In this document: one piece after another, positions 35,901-46,110 of the stretch
How positions within the stretch are numbered: position 1 is the first letter of the stretch
Layout: each line of letters starts with the position of its first letter
Assembly (NCBI GenBank): GCA_022496805.1
Contig: CM040086.1
Location: 2,420,501-2,484,500, forward strand
DNA from: Pohlia nutans
Taxonomy: Eukaryota > Streptophyta > Bryopsida > Bryales > Mniaceae
Reading direction: 5' to 3'
DNA length: 64,000 nucleotides
Position numbers and translations under genes: made by a program
Notes under the pieces: model-generated
What the model was told of the DNA's origin: nothing
Databases searched by the model: none
Seen by the model: the letters and a program-made list of their open reading frames with translations, nothing else

Positions 35901-36696
35901 ATACACAATCATCTCACTTGCATGCAAATATGGCTATAAATGCTATATTTCCTTGTAGATCCACTTACCTAGAACACTACAAATGTGAATATACACAAAG
36001 AACCTATGCACATTTCTAAATTGTTTGTTAGATTGTCATTTATGCAAACTAGCGTAAACACACAGGTATGAGTGATGACTATGCAAAGCTTATCCTTTCA
36101 AATGCTAGAAATAGTCAACACTTGAATCTACTTGATATCCTGAATCTACTTATTATTTTGGACAAGGGAATATTGTGCTTAGGTTTTTGCAATTCAAACT
36201 AGAAATTCCGTCAAGTATAATCAATAATGTTCAAGTTATTACTAAGAAGAAATTCTCATTTAAAGTTGAAATTTAATAGAGCATAAATAAGTAATAGTAG
36301 GTTTTGAAACCAAAATAGAGTTTAACATAGGTTGAAAAGGATACACATTGAACACCAAAAATACATAACACAACTATCTACAACCCCAAAGTAAGTTTCC
36401 ATCCCGGATTCCATCTGCATCCATTTAGCAACACTTTGTAATTTTTGGTCCAAAAATTCAAACAAGGTGGTAATTGGGTATCGTCTATTTTTATGCTCTC
36501 CTACTGAATGCATACATGTGTAGCCATTCTACTTAAAAGAAAAGGGGGTTGATTAGGGGGCATCGTTGTTCTTCACCTCGAAATCCTTTTCCATGCCAGA
36601 AAATCTCCTGTCTCTGGCATGTTCCATCTCAATTTCTGGGTCTAAAGGTTTTTGAGCTAAAGGTCTTTGCTCTGCAAGCGAGATGTTGGTCTCCAT
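32993..36696 (-). CDS. Ankyrin-repeat/PGG-type membrane protein, copy 1, with a +1 frameshift
   Basis: Predicted minus-strand exons are 36696-36577, 35894-35613, 35520-34597 and 34055-32993, matching copy 2 exon for exon. It starts METNISLAEQ. Ankyrin repeats begin with DCKGQTPLHIAAFRGHKQ across the exon 2/3 junction and continue through DAFTPLHMAADGGHLEVV, YRNALHYACRNGNVEVV, FGYTPALLAVAKGDHKEVV and two weaker repeats. Exon 4 carries the PGG-like segment GCNALLVGATLIAALVVSG followed by ITPPQ, then three further membrane helices. A run of six A at 33329-33334 (five in copy 2) shifts the frame after DYWRLFQMLF and truncates the protein before its last helix. Relatives include ACD6- and ITN1-type defence or stress proteins at membranes; the role here is inferred only from the family. 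It may be a recent pseudogene. Confidence 0.82.
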
Positions 36697-37011
36697 TGCT
36701 TCGTACCCGGCACCCCCACGTCCAATTGCACCTTTTAGGTATCCTATACAATCTGCAACAATGCATAGTTTTAATGTTTGAGATCATTACAAAGGATTGT
36801 CTAAAATCTAACAGAAATACTTTCACCCAGTTATATGCAACTTTCTGGGAAGTATTTTAATACCTAAACATGTAGCAATAACAGCCTGGACCCTAAGCCA
36901 ACTACATGTAGTGACTGCAGAATAGCAGAAGGTTAGAGCGAGCAAACAAGCATCCTTTTGAAGAACTACAATATTACTGTAGTTGGCCTGCAAGTCGATG
37001 ATCTGCACTTA
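36697..37011 (-). promoter_or_regulatory. Upstream region of ankyrin gene copy 1, proximal part
   Basis: Sequence collinear with the region upstream of copy 2 (59973-60285). It may contain a non-coding first exon, because a 4-base length difference between copies here would break any reading frame extending upstream of the chosen start. No TATA box was identified. Confidence 0.35.
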
Positions 37012-37323
37012 GAGCATGGCCACCCATGCCCTCAGAGAGTCTCAGACCTCAAGAAGTAGTTGAAAAGTTTCAAGGGCCTTTTCAAAATAGCTCTTGACTA
37101 TGGATTCTTGCGTGTTAGAAATTGGGCCTTCAAAACACTATTGAGTTGACTATTCCATGATTATTCCTCCCATTCTACTTGTGATTGGTCCATTGATTAT
37201 TTGATCCGCACTTTTGATACGTGAAGGGCGTGCAAGGGTGGGGGAGTGTGAGTGCAAGGGCCCTTTAAATATAGATGAATAATTTGAGAGGGTTCGTCCT
37301 TGCGTGCATGGGTGGGAATGCTC
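37012..37323 (-). repeat. Tourist/Harbinger-like MITE (GAGCAT...CCACCCATGC), copy 1
   Basis: The ends are GAGCATGGCCACCCATGC and the inverted GCATGGGTGGGAATGCTC. TTA flanks each side. The second duplicate has a single TTA at the same place (CTGCGCTTACTACAGC near 60290), so the target duplication is TTA. Other copies lie at 40896-41198, 42384-42686 and, cut by the window end, from 63443. Confidence 0.88.
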
Positions 37324-37326
37324 TTA

Positions 37327-38675
37327 CTACTGCACGTACTACTTTTGCGCCATGCCATACATACAATTTGTTTAGACTATTATAATTCTTTAGCTCTATG
37401 CGACAGTGCAACACGTGGAGACTATTGTGTTACGCACTTAAGCTTCATGTACGTCAAACAACAAGTTCAAAGTGCATGTAATTCCTTGAGGAGAATGTTG
37501 GCAATCATCAGAGCTTAGAGTGAATTGATTTTCACACTGGACTACAGCGTGACACAGAACAGTGACTGTAAAGATTATTGTAACCTGTGAACTATGGTTT
37601 TTTTCTATAAAAGTTTTGTTTTACGTTACCGGAAATCAGAGAAGACGTTCTGTAAGCAAAGTGAGAAAAAGCGACTGAATGTGTATGCACTTCAATTAGC
37701 TTGCATGCACATGGCCATGTGAGAAAGATCGAAAAATGCTGTTCATACCTCACCGGCCACGGAAAAGCAAGACTCGCACCATAAAACTTAGAAGAAGTCA
37801 CAGTTTTGACTTTTGGATCGCCCTGCAGCACGAAGTAGCTAGGCGGGCGGGGAGAAATGGTTTGATCGAGAGGTGGAGCAATAACGCAGAATGATCGAGA
37901 GCAGGAGCGTGGAGAAGGTGATAATAGAACCTGGACGGAAGGACACTTACAAAGCTTGCGGAGAGGTTGAACAGATAATTAATACCGACTGATCAGAAGC
38001 CACCTCCGGATATACTAAAATGTTCTCCTGTAGAAGAGCGATCGGCTGTCAACAAGTCCTTCTTCAGCTTCCTCCACGTGATTTCAACTTGACAGCACGG
38101 TATCAATACATCGTCAGGCTGTTTCATTTTTCGCCGTGCAAAGTGTGAAGGACCAAAAGATAAACAGAAACATCGCCACGTTTGCTAGTAAGATGTACGC
38201 CGTGTGCAAGCAAATTAAAGAACTTTACGTACCAGTTCCGGAAACTTTGAGCGCTTGAGTTGTAGCAGGAGTGTTGTCGCAGGAACCTCCCCCTCACGCT
38301 CTCACCCACAGATCGAACCGACTACATGCAGTGACCGTGTGATTGCAGAAGTCACTCAGAGCAAGCAAGCGCGCACTCACTTAGAGAACGACAATATGGC
38401 GTACTGTCGAAGGCCTACAAGTTGATAATAGCCACAATTCATACTACAGCACGCTGCTCGATGCTGCAATGCAAGAAGATCGGAGTACATGTATGGACTA
38501 AATATGCTCCATGCCGTGAAACAAGTTCAGACTAAACGTGCAGAGAAAGTTGAGAGGATGCCTGAAGCCCATTAAAGGTCACCAGAGGAGGATTCTCTTA
38601 AACATGAATAAATGAAAAAGAAGGCTCGACTGTGCCCTTGCGGATTGCCGTGTGGCAATAAAGACAAGAAGTTAA
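37327..38675. other. Upstream region of ankyrin gene copy 1, distal part
   Basis: Collinear with 60290-61710. At 37890-38200 it contains the counterpart of the 103-codon open frame at 60859-61170, but here indels (around 37953-37985) destroy the frame. No supported gene. Confidence 0.45.
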
Positions 38676-39047
38676 GGGTGCATAATTCACAATATAACGA
38701 GCCAACCCCGTCCAAATCTAGCGACTCTTGATGAGTGCTTAGAAAATTATATCTTCAATTTATGTACATATTAGAAAAATCTAAGGACATTTTGTGGCAT
38801 ATTATGAACATTCTAGCACTTTTTAGTTGTTATCAACGACAAGTTACGACCATATTTTAGTCGTTTGGGAGTACTAATAACTTCTTAAACAACGTCAAAC
38901 TTTAGGATATTGTAGAATGACATATAATATTAGTAGTTATTAATTTATATTGCATTATGAATTCAAATGATAAGATTATTGCTTAATAATCCATTGAATT
39001 AATCACTGGTTACAGTTTCCTTGGGTCGTTATACTGAGGATGTACCC
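38676..39047. repeat. MITE-like insertion present only in duplicate copy 1
   Basis: The second duplicate reads AATTAAGGGCTGCAACTTG at 61703-61721, while here 372 bases separate GTTAA from TTAAAGGGCTG. The ends are GGGTGCATAATTCACAATA and the complement of TACTGAGGATGTACCC, an imperfect inverted repeat. The target duplication is TTAA or TTA. Confidence 0.75.
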
Positions 39048-39300
39048 TTAAAGGGCTGTAACTTGCAGCTGCAGAACATTAACTAGGTTACCAGCATGTG
39101 CTTTTGGCACGAGGCTTATTGCTCTTCATTGCTGTGTTAGAACACGCGCCTAGTTGCGAAGTCTCTGCCTTAGTATTTGTCTCAGATATACTTTTACGGC
39201 TTGAGTTCATTTTATTGTTTAGGCACCTAACTTCTGGTAACTCCTACGTCAATTCTCTGAAATACGTACCACCTAAGGTGTCAGCAGTGCTTTTTTAGTG

Positions 39301-39787
39301 TTTTTTTGAAGGCATTCTCAATGTGACGTTTGATTTAAATTGTAATTAGAGAGGAAAGTGATATGACAATGTTTCCATAATTATGTATATAAAACACATA
39401 GTACAAGATGAAAGCAATATTGTAAACAATTGGCTATCAAAAGCACCAAAATAGCTCTCTCGGCAGTGGTTTTAATGACTCACCAAGGACTGTTTTAAAT
39501 GATAAATAACATTGTTTTGGTATAAATTTTGGGATAAGTGAATGAGAATGATGATCATGTGAACGAAAATTTAAAAAAATACACTACAAAATTGTTCTTT
39601 GAATGAAAATCATGACTTTCTTATCTCTAGCTACTCTCCAAAGGACTCTCAAAAGCAGGCAGGTTAGGTACGTGTTTCAGAGAATGGACCCTCCTAAAAC
39701 CGAAGCGTTTCCGTGGCCTCTCCCCTGATGGGCAGAGACAAAAATGCTCCCTTTCTGTATTGTTATAATAATAACTTAATAACAACA
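39301..39787. other. Spacer after the segmental duplication
   Basis: AT-rich DNA in which no gene is supported. A minus-strand 80-aa frame at 39627-39869 has no recognisable domain. Confidence 0.3.
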
Positions 39788-40295
39788 ATCCTTTGCTGAC
39801 CATGACTGCAGGTATCTTGGACCGTACCATCAGTTGAACGTACTCAGTAGGCCTTTCTTTCTCTGTCAATCAGTTTGTAAGCTCTTCAATAAGCACGTTT
39901 CGTGACGAGATGCACTTCGTCTGCTCTGATTCCTGCCATTCTGCATGACAACCATTTAACCCTTAATGCAGGCAGGAACCACAATGTGGTTTACGGCTTC
40001 TGTCTTTCTTCAATTATACAAAAAATTCTTTCATGCATTGTCGCCTCTGGAAAACTATGAAAATTTCACAACACACTCTCCTATAAGTCTTGTATCTTTA
40101 AAAAAATAAAATTGGGGGACAATAGTTGCACATTGTATTCTTTTGTCCTCTTTGTATAGTGCATGTATGAACATGGCAACCCCTTTTAATTAGGGGTTAA
40201 TGTGCACATGATACTTTATATCCCTTGGAAGGTGAGTGGCCAGATCTCTACCACCGAATGTTTTAAAATGTTTTAAAACATCATATGGTAAGGAG
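39788..40295. repeat. Dispersed low-copy repeat, copy 1 (with inserted MITE)
   Basis: Contains TTTGCTGACCATGACTGC, TCAATCAGTTTGTAAGCTCT and GTGAGTGGCCAGATCTCTAC in the same order as copies at about 41583-41826 and 63079-63440. It is interrupted by the TTAA MITE at 39956-40200 and followed by the MITE at 40296. The other copies supply empty sites. Confidence 0.75.
39956..40200. repeat. 245-bp TTAA-ended MITE with empty-site evidence
   Basis: It starts TTAACCCTTAATGCAGG and ends AATTAGGGGTTAA. The related sequences read ACCATTTAATGCGCACG at about 63249 and CAATTTAATGAGCACG at about 41704, each with a single TTAA where this element sits. The target duplication is therefore TTAA. No coding capacity. 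Confidence 0.9.
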
Positions 40296-40847
40296 GGGGT
40301 GATTGCAAGCTACAGTCTATTAAGTGAGGAGTGCAGCTTGTGCAGCTGGTTTATGCATTTCATATCCTACCTCTGAAATTGGACCATTATTTCATTTCCA
40401 AAACAAAATCCAAAAAAAAAGTTTTAACTGTACGAAATTCTCAAAAAACAAAAACATCACGTAATAATTAATTAAAAAATAAGTAAGCGTGACACCAAAA
40501 ATAACAAAATATGGTAGCCTTCCACATACTTGTGGTATGTTCCTATAAATTTGTGAAGTTCAATTTGACCTCCTAGCATTTCCCATAAAATAGGTGCGTA
40601 TAGGTGCACTTTTGACAAGTGACACGCCACCAAATCCAAGTAGAAATGATCAGTTTGGATAGAAAGATTGAAATTTTGCAAACTTTATTGCGGTAGACAT
40701 CTTAACTTTGGAATTTTAAAAACAATGCAATTTGTTTCGTCACAAAATTTCATTCCAATGTTTATTGGTGATTTTCCAAAGATTAAAAAAGTGCAGCAAT
40801 TCTTACACCGCGACAAAAAAGTTGGGTGACCGTATCTTGCAATCACC
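40296..40847. repeat. MITE with GGTGATTGCAAGC ends, copy 1
   Basis: The ends are GGGGTGATTGCAAGCTACAG and the inverted GTATCTTGCAATCACC. Flanking triplets are GAG and TAG, and the empty site at about 63354 has CAG followed by GGTTGTCATG, which supports a 3-bp target. A second, heavily interrupted copy lies at 46041-48115. Confidence 0.8.
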
Positions 40848-40895
40848 TAGGGTTGTCATGCTCGACAATGTTCTGTAATAAAAGTTAGTCACTTA

Positions 40896-41198
40896 AAGCA
40901 TTCCCACCCATGCACGCTAGGACTAACCCTCTCAAATTATTCATTTATATTTGAAAGGCCCTTGCACTTACACTCCCCCACCCTTGTAGGCCCCTCACAT
41001 ATCAAAAGTGCGTACCAAATAGTCAATGGACATATCACAAGTAGAATGTGAGGATTTAGTCAACTAAATAGTGATCTCAAGACCCAATTTCTAACACGCT
41101 AGGATCCGAAGTCAAGAGGAATTTTGAAACGGCCCTTGGCACTTTTCATTTACTTCTTGAGTGTGAGAGACTCTAGGAGAGCATGGGTGGCCCTGCTC
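40896..41198 (+). repeat. Tourist/Harbinger-like MITE, copy 2
   Basis: It starts AAGCATTCCCACCCATGC and ends GCATGGGTGGCCCTGCTC with TTA on both sides (40893-40895 and 41199-41201). The related sequence at about 63390 lacks it. It is in the opposite orientation to the copy at 37012-37323. Confidence 0.88.
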
Positions 41199-41201
41199 TT
41201 A

Positions 41202-41582
41202 GTCAAGTCATATGAAAGATATCGGCCATGTGATGCTTGCTCTGTACACTGAGAGCCTGACTTTTGTTACGGAGTACGTGGTCAGAGTCTATCTTCTTCG
41301 TTCTGAGCAGCAAATATTTTTGGAAGCCTTGTAGGGTGAGCGACCAAAGCCACTGCGAGAGAGCCAATTTGGCGAATAACTTAGCTACTAATGATGAAGT
41401 ACTGGTGGGTGTGAAATATTCCACACCATCTACTTTAGAGCCAAGGCCAAGACAGTGCATGCTACTGAATGTTACACATGATGTAAGTCACTAGAGCTCA
41501 TGTACATTAAGTAAATTGCTCTTAAACTGCATATTTGAACTGTTGTGCTTGGAAAACTGACCATGACTTGAACCGTATGAAT
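41202..41582. other. Spacer, partly related to 63395-63450
   Basis: The beginning (GCCATGTGATGCTTGCTCT) matches the sequence near 63420. Overlapping frames of 76 and 85 aa on opposite strands have no recognised domain. Confidence 0.3.
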
Positions 41583-41830
41583 AGTTGATTGTACACAGTA
41601 GGCCTTCCTTTGTCTGTCAATCAGTTTGTAAGCTCTTCAATGAGCACATTTCGTGATGAAACGCACTTATTCTGCTCCGATTCATGCCAATCTACATAAA
41701 GTCAATTTAATGAGCACGAGATATTTTGATTCCCCAGAAAGGTGAGTGGCCAGATCTCTACTGCCAAATGTTTTAAAACATTCCCTTTATTGCAAGCAGG
41801 CTGAGTTTGTCATGTCCGACTTTGGTTGTA
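41583..41830. repeat. Dispersed low-copy repeat, copy 2
   Basis: Matches 39788-40295 and 63079-63440, including TCAATCAGTTTGTAAGCTCT and GGTGAGTGGCCAGATCTCTA. It has no MITE at the TTAA near 41707. Confidence 0.7.
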
Positions 41831-42377
41831 TTAACCCTGGAAGGTCCCAATTCAACGCTGTTTTCAAAGAAACGTTATAAAATGTTAGATGAATACCAAA
41901 AATGGATTTGATGTACAAAGCAAAGTTGTAAATGTCAACGTGAAGATCACATTTGTATGGTTGGATTTATCATTTTTTTATTAAGTATTTTTAATTATTT
42001 TTGCAAGGTTTTCTCTTGAAATTCGATTTAAAATCCCACATTAATACAAAAAAAAATTAAAATATTGTTATGAAATTGGAATAACATGCTCTATGAGATG
42101 GTATGGTTTCCATTATTTGATTCTACTTATTTTGGAAAATCATGTTTTAGGTCTCACTTTTTGAACTACGAATGAAACTTGACATAAACCAATTGTGTGA
42201 TTTTTCCAAAAATCATAATAACCAATTTTAAATATCCAAACCGCACAATAGATAGTGAACTTGCACAAGAATCAAGAGAAATTTATTTGGATGAAAACTG
42301 TCCAATGCAGACGAGAATCGAATAACTTGAATTTGTCCATCGTCCAGATATTGGACGCAGGAGCGTTCAAGGGTTAA
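41831..42377. repeat. 547-bp TTAA-ended MITE, copy 2 of the 28794 subfamily
   Basis: It starts TTAACCCTGGAAGGTCCC and ends GTTCAAGGGTTAA. Internal sequence matches the elements at 28794, 45274 and 51862 throughout. Confidence 0.85.
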
Positions 42378-42383
42378 ACGTCA

Positions 42384-42686
42384 GAGCATTCCCACCCATG
42401 CACGCTAAGACTAACTCGTTGCAATTATTCATCTACATTTGAAAGGCCCATGCAGTCACACTCCCCCACTCTTGCACGCCCCTCACATACCAAAAAAGTG
42501 CATCAAATAGTCAATGGACCAATCACAAGTAGAATGTGAGAATATAGTCAACTAAATAGTGATTTGAAGGCCCAATTTCTAACATGCTAGGATCCAAAGT
42601 CAAGAGGTATTTTTGAAGGGCCCTTGGCACTTTTCATCTACTTCTTGAGTGTGAGAGACTATGAGAAGGCATGGGTGGCCATGCTC
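42384..42686 (+). repeat. Tourist/Harbinger-like MITE, copy 3
   Basis: It starts GAGCATTCCCACCCATGC and ends GCATGGGTGGCCATGCTC. It is very similar to 40896-41198. The flanking triplets are TCA and TGA, not identical, so one may have mutated. Confidence 0.85.
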
Positions 42687-42738
42687 TGATGTTCACTAAA
42701 GTCAAGGCGTATTTCCATGTGAAACCCAACCTGACATT

Positions 42739-43161
42739 TGAGTTAACCGAAATCAAAACATGTGATCTGGCCCCCAAAATATCAAAAAAAAAAGAGTCTA
42801 TGCCCTGTTTTAGTGTAACTGAAATCAACGCAAAAAGTGAACTCAACATCCTCCAACTTCAATTATAGACTTGAGTTCCAAGTTGTCAGAGTCAACTATT
42901 CAAACCAATCACCTAATTATATCTCAAGTTTGCCACATACTTTGCCATTGTCTCAAATTAAATATGGGCCATCACTTCTAAGCATTGGCTCTTTTTGAAC
43001 TCCCTTTAGTCTCAGTTCTACCTTCTTTGTGACAGCAAAACTAGTCACACTCCTTTTTATTTTGGAATTTTTGGAAACCATGAAAGTTTGCTTGGTTGCT
43101 TTAAATACGGGTCTGACTCACCTCACCTAATATGTATTTTCTCTTCTTTTTAGTTAACTCT
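42739..43161 (+). repeat. GTTAACCGAAA-family MITE, copy 2
   Basis: It starts TGAGTTAACCGAAATC and ends TTTTTAGTTAACTCT. ATT flanks both sides (42736-42738, 43162-43164). It matches 17048-17440 in inverted orientation. Confidence 0.8.
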
Positions 43162-43164
43162 ATT

Positions 43165-43527
43165 GACCAACGGATATGTGCAAGTTTTTTTTATTTTTTT
43201 TTATTTTTTTTTATAAATTTAAATATTGCAGTATACACTTTTGGAAACTCCGGTGAAAATATGAGTGTGAATTCTTTCTTGGGCCTGCCGGCTGGTTCCT
43301 GGCTGGGTCTTGGTTGTATTTGTGCCCTCTTTTTATCTTTGCAGTAAAGGTATCCCTTTATCTATATCAAAAAAATAAAATAAAAAATATGAGAGTGAAA
43401 TTGGCGACTTGCCAAGATAATTTTTCTCCGACTGAGGCTCTTGTACAATGGAAGCAACAACCTCTATGACCTCCTTATTTGAGCACAAACCATTCGTACA
43501 TCTTCGCAAAATTAAGCAGTTTCATCA
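43165..43527. other. Low-complexity spacer
   Basis: A T-rich tract at 43185-43215 and an A-rich tract at 43366-43390. No gene. Confidence 0.3.
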
Positions 43528-43735
43528 ATCACAAGTAGCAGAACTGTCGTTTTTTATTCCCCACTTTGTGGAAACAGTGAACAATGACAGAATATTGTGC
43601 CTAGTTTTCTGACTTCTTGTGACCAAAACCACTCACCAGCATCGACGCAACCCATGTGCCTGGTGCAGTTTCATTCCTTTTTCATTTACAGTAAGTAAGA
43701 AACGCTAAACGACACATTTCCTAATGGGGAATGTA
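43528..43735 (+). repeat. Copy of dioxygenase intron 2 sequence
   Basis: This stretch matches 3338-3510, which lies inside intron 2 of the dioxygenase gene. Shared strings include AGCAGAACTGTCGTTTTT, GACAGAATATTGTG and ACTCACCAGCATCGACG. No exon sequence accompanies it, so it is a dispersed repeat or a copied intron piece, not a gene copy. Confidence 0.8.
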
Positions 43736-43793
43736 GATAGGAGTCTGTTTGCATGTTTGTGTCACTGAAATTGAGTGTACATTAGGAATTAAC

Positions 43794-44337
43794 TTAACCC
43801 CTAAAGGTCCTCACCTCTTTTGCAAAAGTCAAAGCACTATAATTTGCATACTTTAAATATCACATTGAATGATTTATAATTTTTCATAGATAATCATCGA
43901 CATTATGAAGGTATGACAAAATTTTCAACATGATTGGAAGATATTTTGAATATTTACAAATTTTATGATGTAAACAAGGTAAAAATTCAAAATAAATATT
44001 TTTTTGTCAAATTTAATATCAAAATTTATATTTAAGGTAGATAAAAGTTATATTTACATGGAGTAAAAAATTGAAGGTGAAGAAATTAAAAGAGACTTAT
44101 GATTGAAGCATCTTTAGAAAGCCCTTTGTATTTTGGACACTCAAAATTCAAAGTTCTCAACGGTGGAAAAGCTTCAAATGAAGTTTATTCTCCAATCCCA
44201 ACGGTCAAAAGATGTATCATAGCTTAACTTAAACATCTAATGAAAACACCAACTACAATATAGCTAAGACACTTGATTTTTGGGGCCTTTGACCAAAAAT
44301 CAAGTATAATTGGGTTGATTGGTCCTTTAGGGGTTAA
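43794..44337. repeat. TTAA-ended MITE, 544 bp
   Basis: It starts TTAACCCCTAAAGGTCC and ends GGTCCTTTAGGGGTTAA, a 17-base inverted repeat with one difference. It is AT-rich and non-coding. Confidence 0.88.
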
Positions 44338-45273
44338 ATATAGTGAAGTAAATGCTTCCAAGGAAATTGCTTTTTCGGAATACTGGTTTTTCAGGGTCAC
44401 ACATAAGCGAAGCTTTGTATGATGAGAAGAAAATAGTAAAGCCCTTAACGCACCAAACACGTACATCACACACATTCAAGCTATGGAAAGCCTCTTTTCC
44501 AGTACTCCCGGCCCGCAACAAGCAACCTTCCCTTCATACCTTGGGGAAGTCACTTAATGTAAATGTTGGGTACATATGAGTGTACAAAGAATATTTAATG
44601 GGGGCTATGAAATTATTGGGATATTCTACTATTTATAGTATATATAAGATATGTTTCATAAATATATTCTAGGGATATTCTTAAATTATTATAACACCCT
44701 ATATTACTTCTATAAAGAAGTGGCCATAAACTAGAAAGCCTAGCCCAATTTGAAAAATCATTAAAAGTGGTTAAAATAATTGAATTTGAGTTTTTTGATT
44801 AGAAAGTGAATTTATAAGTGGCTTTGTAGAATTATTAATTTAATTTTTATAATTGTAATAGTTAGAATTTAAGACCATTCTAGTGCTACTTTTCGCCATG
44901 CATAATTATATTAATTTTTATCTCAAATGAATAAAAGACACCCTATATTTGTTCTTTCATAGTTATCTAAATCTTTGACAATGACCTCCCCAAGCTTCAT
45001 ACATGTTGGTATCATTGAACATGAAGATAAATTTCAGATGGTAATTTATTGTCTCTACCCCACCTAGAGAGAGACTACGGAAATGCTTCGTTTTTGAGGA
45101 GTTACGCACCTGGACAATAAAAAGAAGCTGTAAAAAGAAAGTTGGGGTAAACACCAAGGCAAAGACTCCGCGACTAGCTACTTATTCTTTTGTGTATTAG
45201 TTGGCGAGTAGGGCTTGTAATAAGGTTGGAATGACCAAATAAGTTTTCTACAAAAGAGCTTCCTTGGGTACTT
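44338..45273. other. AT-rich spacer
   Basis: Short open frames (44352-44579 +, 44963-45157 -) have no recognised domain. Nothing else identified. Confidence 0.3.
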
Positions 45274-45822
45274 TTAACTCTTTAACGTCTTCATTCAACA
45301 TTGTTTTCAAAAATTTGTTATAAAATGTTTGATGAAAATAAAAATGGAGTTGATGTACAAAGCAAAGTTGTAAATGTCAATGTGAAAATAACATGTGTAC
45401 GGTTGAATTCATCATATTTATTATTAATACTTTTCAATTAACTTTGCAGGATGTTTTCAAGAAATTCAATTCAAAATCCAAAATTAATTCAAAAAAATGA
45501 TCAAAAATATTTTAATGAAATTGAAATAACATGCACTACAAGATGGTATGGTTTCTTTTATTTGATTCTACTTAATATAGAAAATCATGTTTCTAGTCTC
45601 ACTTTTTGGACTGAGAATGAAACTTGACGTAAACCACTTTTGTTATTTTTCAAAAATTCACCATTATCTCATTTTGAAAATCCGTATTGTACAAATAGTA
45701 GTCAACAAGCACAAGAATCGGAGAATTTTTTATGAATGAAAAACATTATAGTATATGGTGAAGGGATGCGTTAGCAATCATCCAGCATCCAAAGTATGGA
45801 CCTTGGCCCGTCAAAGGATTAA
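45274..45822. repeat. 549-bp TTAA-ended MITE, copy 3 of the 28794 subfamily
   Basis: It starts TTAACTCTTTAACGTC and ends GTCAAAGGATTAA. The interior is alignable with the copies at 28794, 41831 and 51862, more diverged than they are from each other. Confidence 0.8.
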
Positions 45823-46110
45823 TCTCGGCCGTCAAATTATCAGTTTATCACACACGCAATCTCAACCATCTAATTTTTTCACAAACTCAATCATGACCAT
45901 GCCAATGACTTAAAGCGTCAATGTCAACTCGCACTCATCATGGAGTCTCTTTGAATCAAATCATGTAGCAAGGTGTCTCCTCCTTCTTGCTCACACAAGT
46001 AGTTCTTGTTCTTGCTTGAATCATTTTACTCTCTCAGTTAGGGGTGGTTGCAAGCTACAGTTCACCAAGTGGGAGGTGTAGCTAGTGCAGTTAAAAGCCA
46101 TGAAATTCAT

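Larger units (their letters stand above)
27395..39300. repeat. Segmental duplication, copy 1
   Basis: From TTTTGAAAAGTTCT at 27396 to about 39260, the sequence is collinear with 50641-62335. Shared parts are the last exon and 3' flank of the DUF2854 gene, a TTAA MITE, a dead Tc1-like transposase, the ankyrin-PGG gene and its upstream region. Elements found only in this copy lie at 28038-28646, 31350-32311, 37012-37323 and 38676-39047. The outer limits are approximate. Confidence 0.85.

Noticed and set aside
36549..36860. 103-aa plus-strand open frame
   Set aside because: It is antisense to the first coding exon of ankyrin gene copy 1, and that minus-strand frame is conserved in the duplicate.
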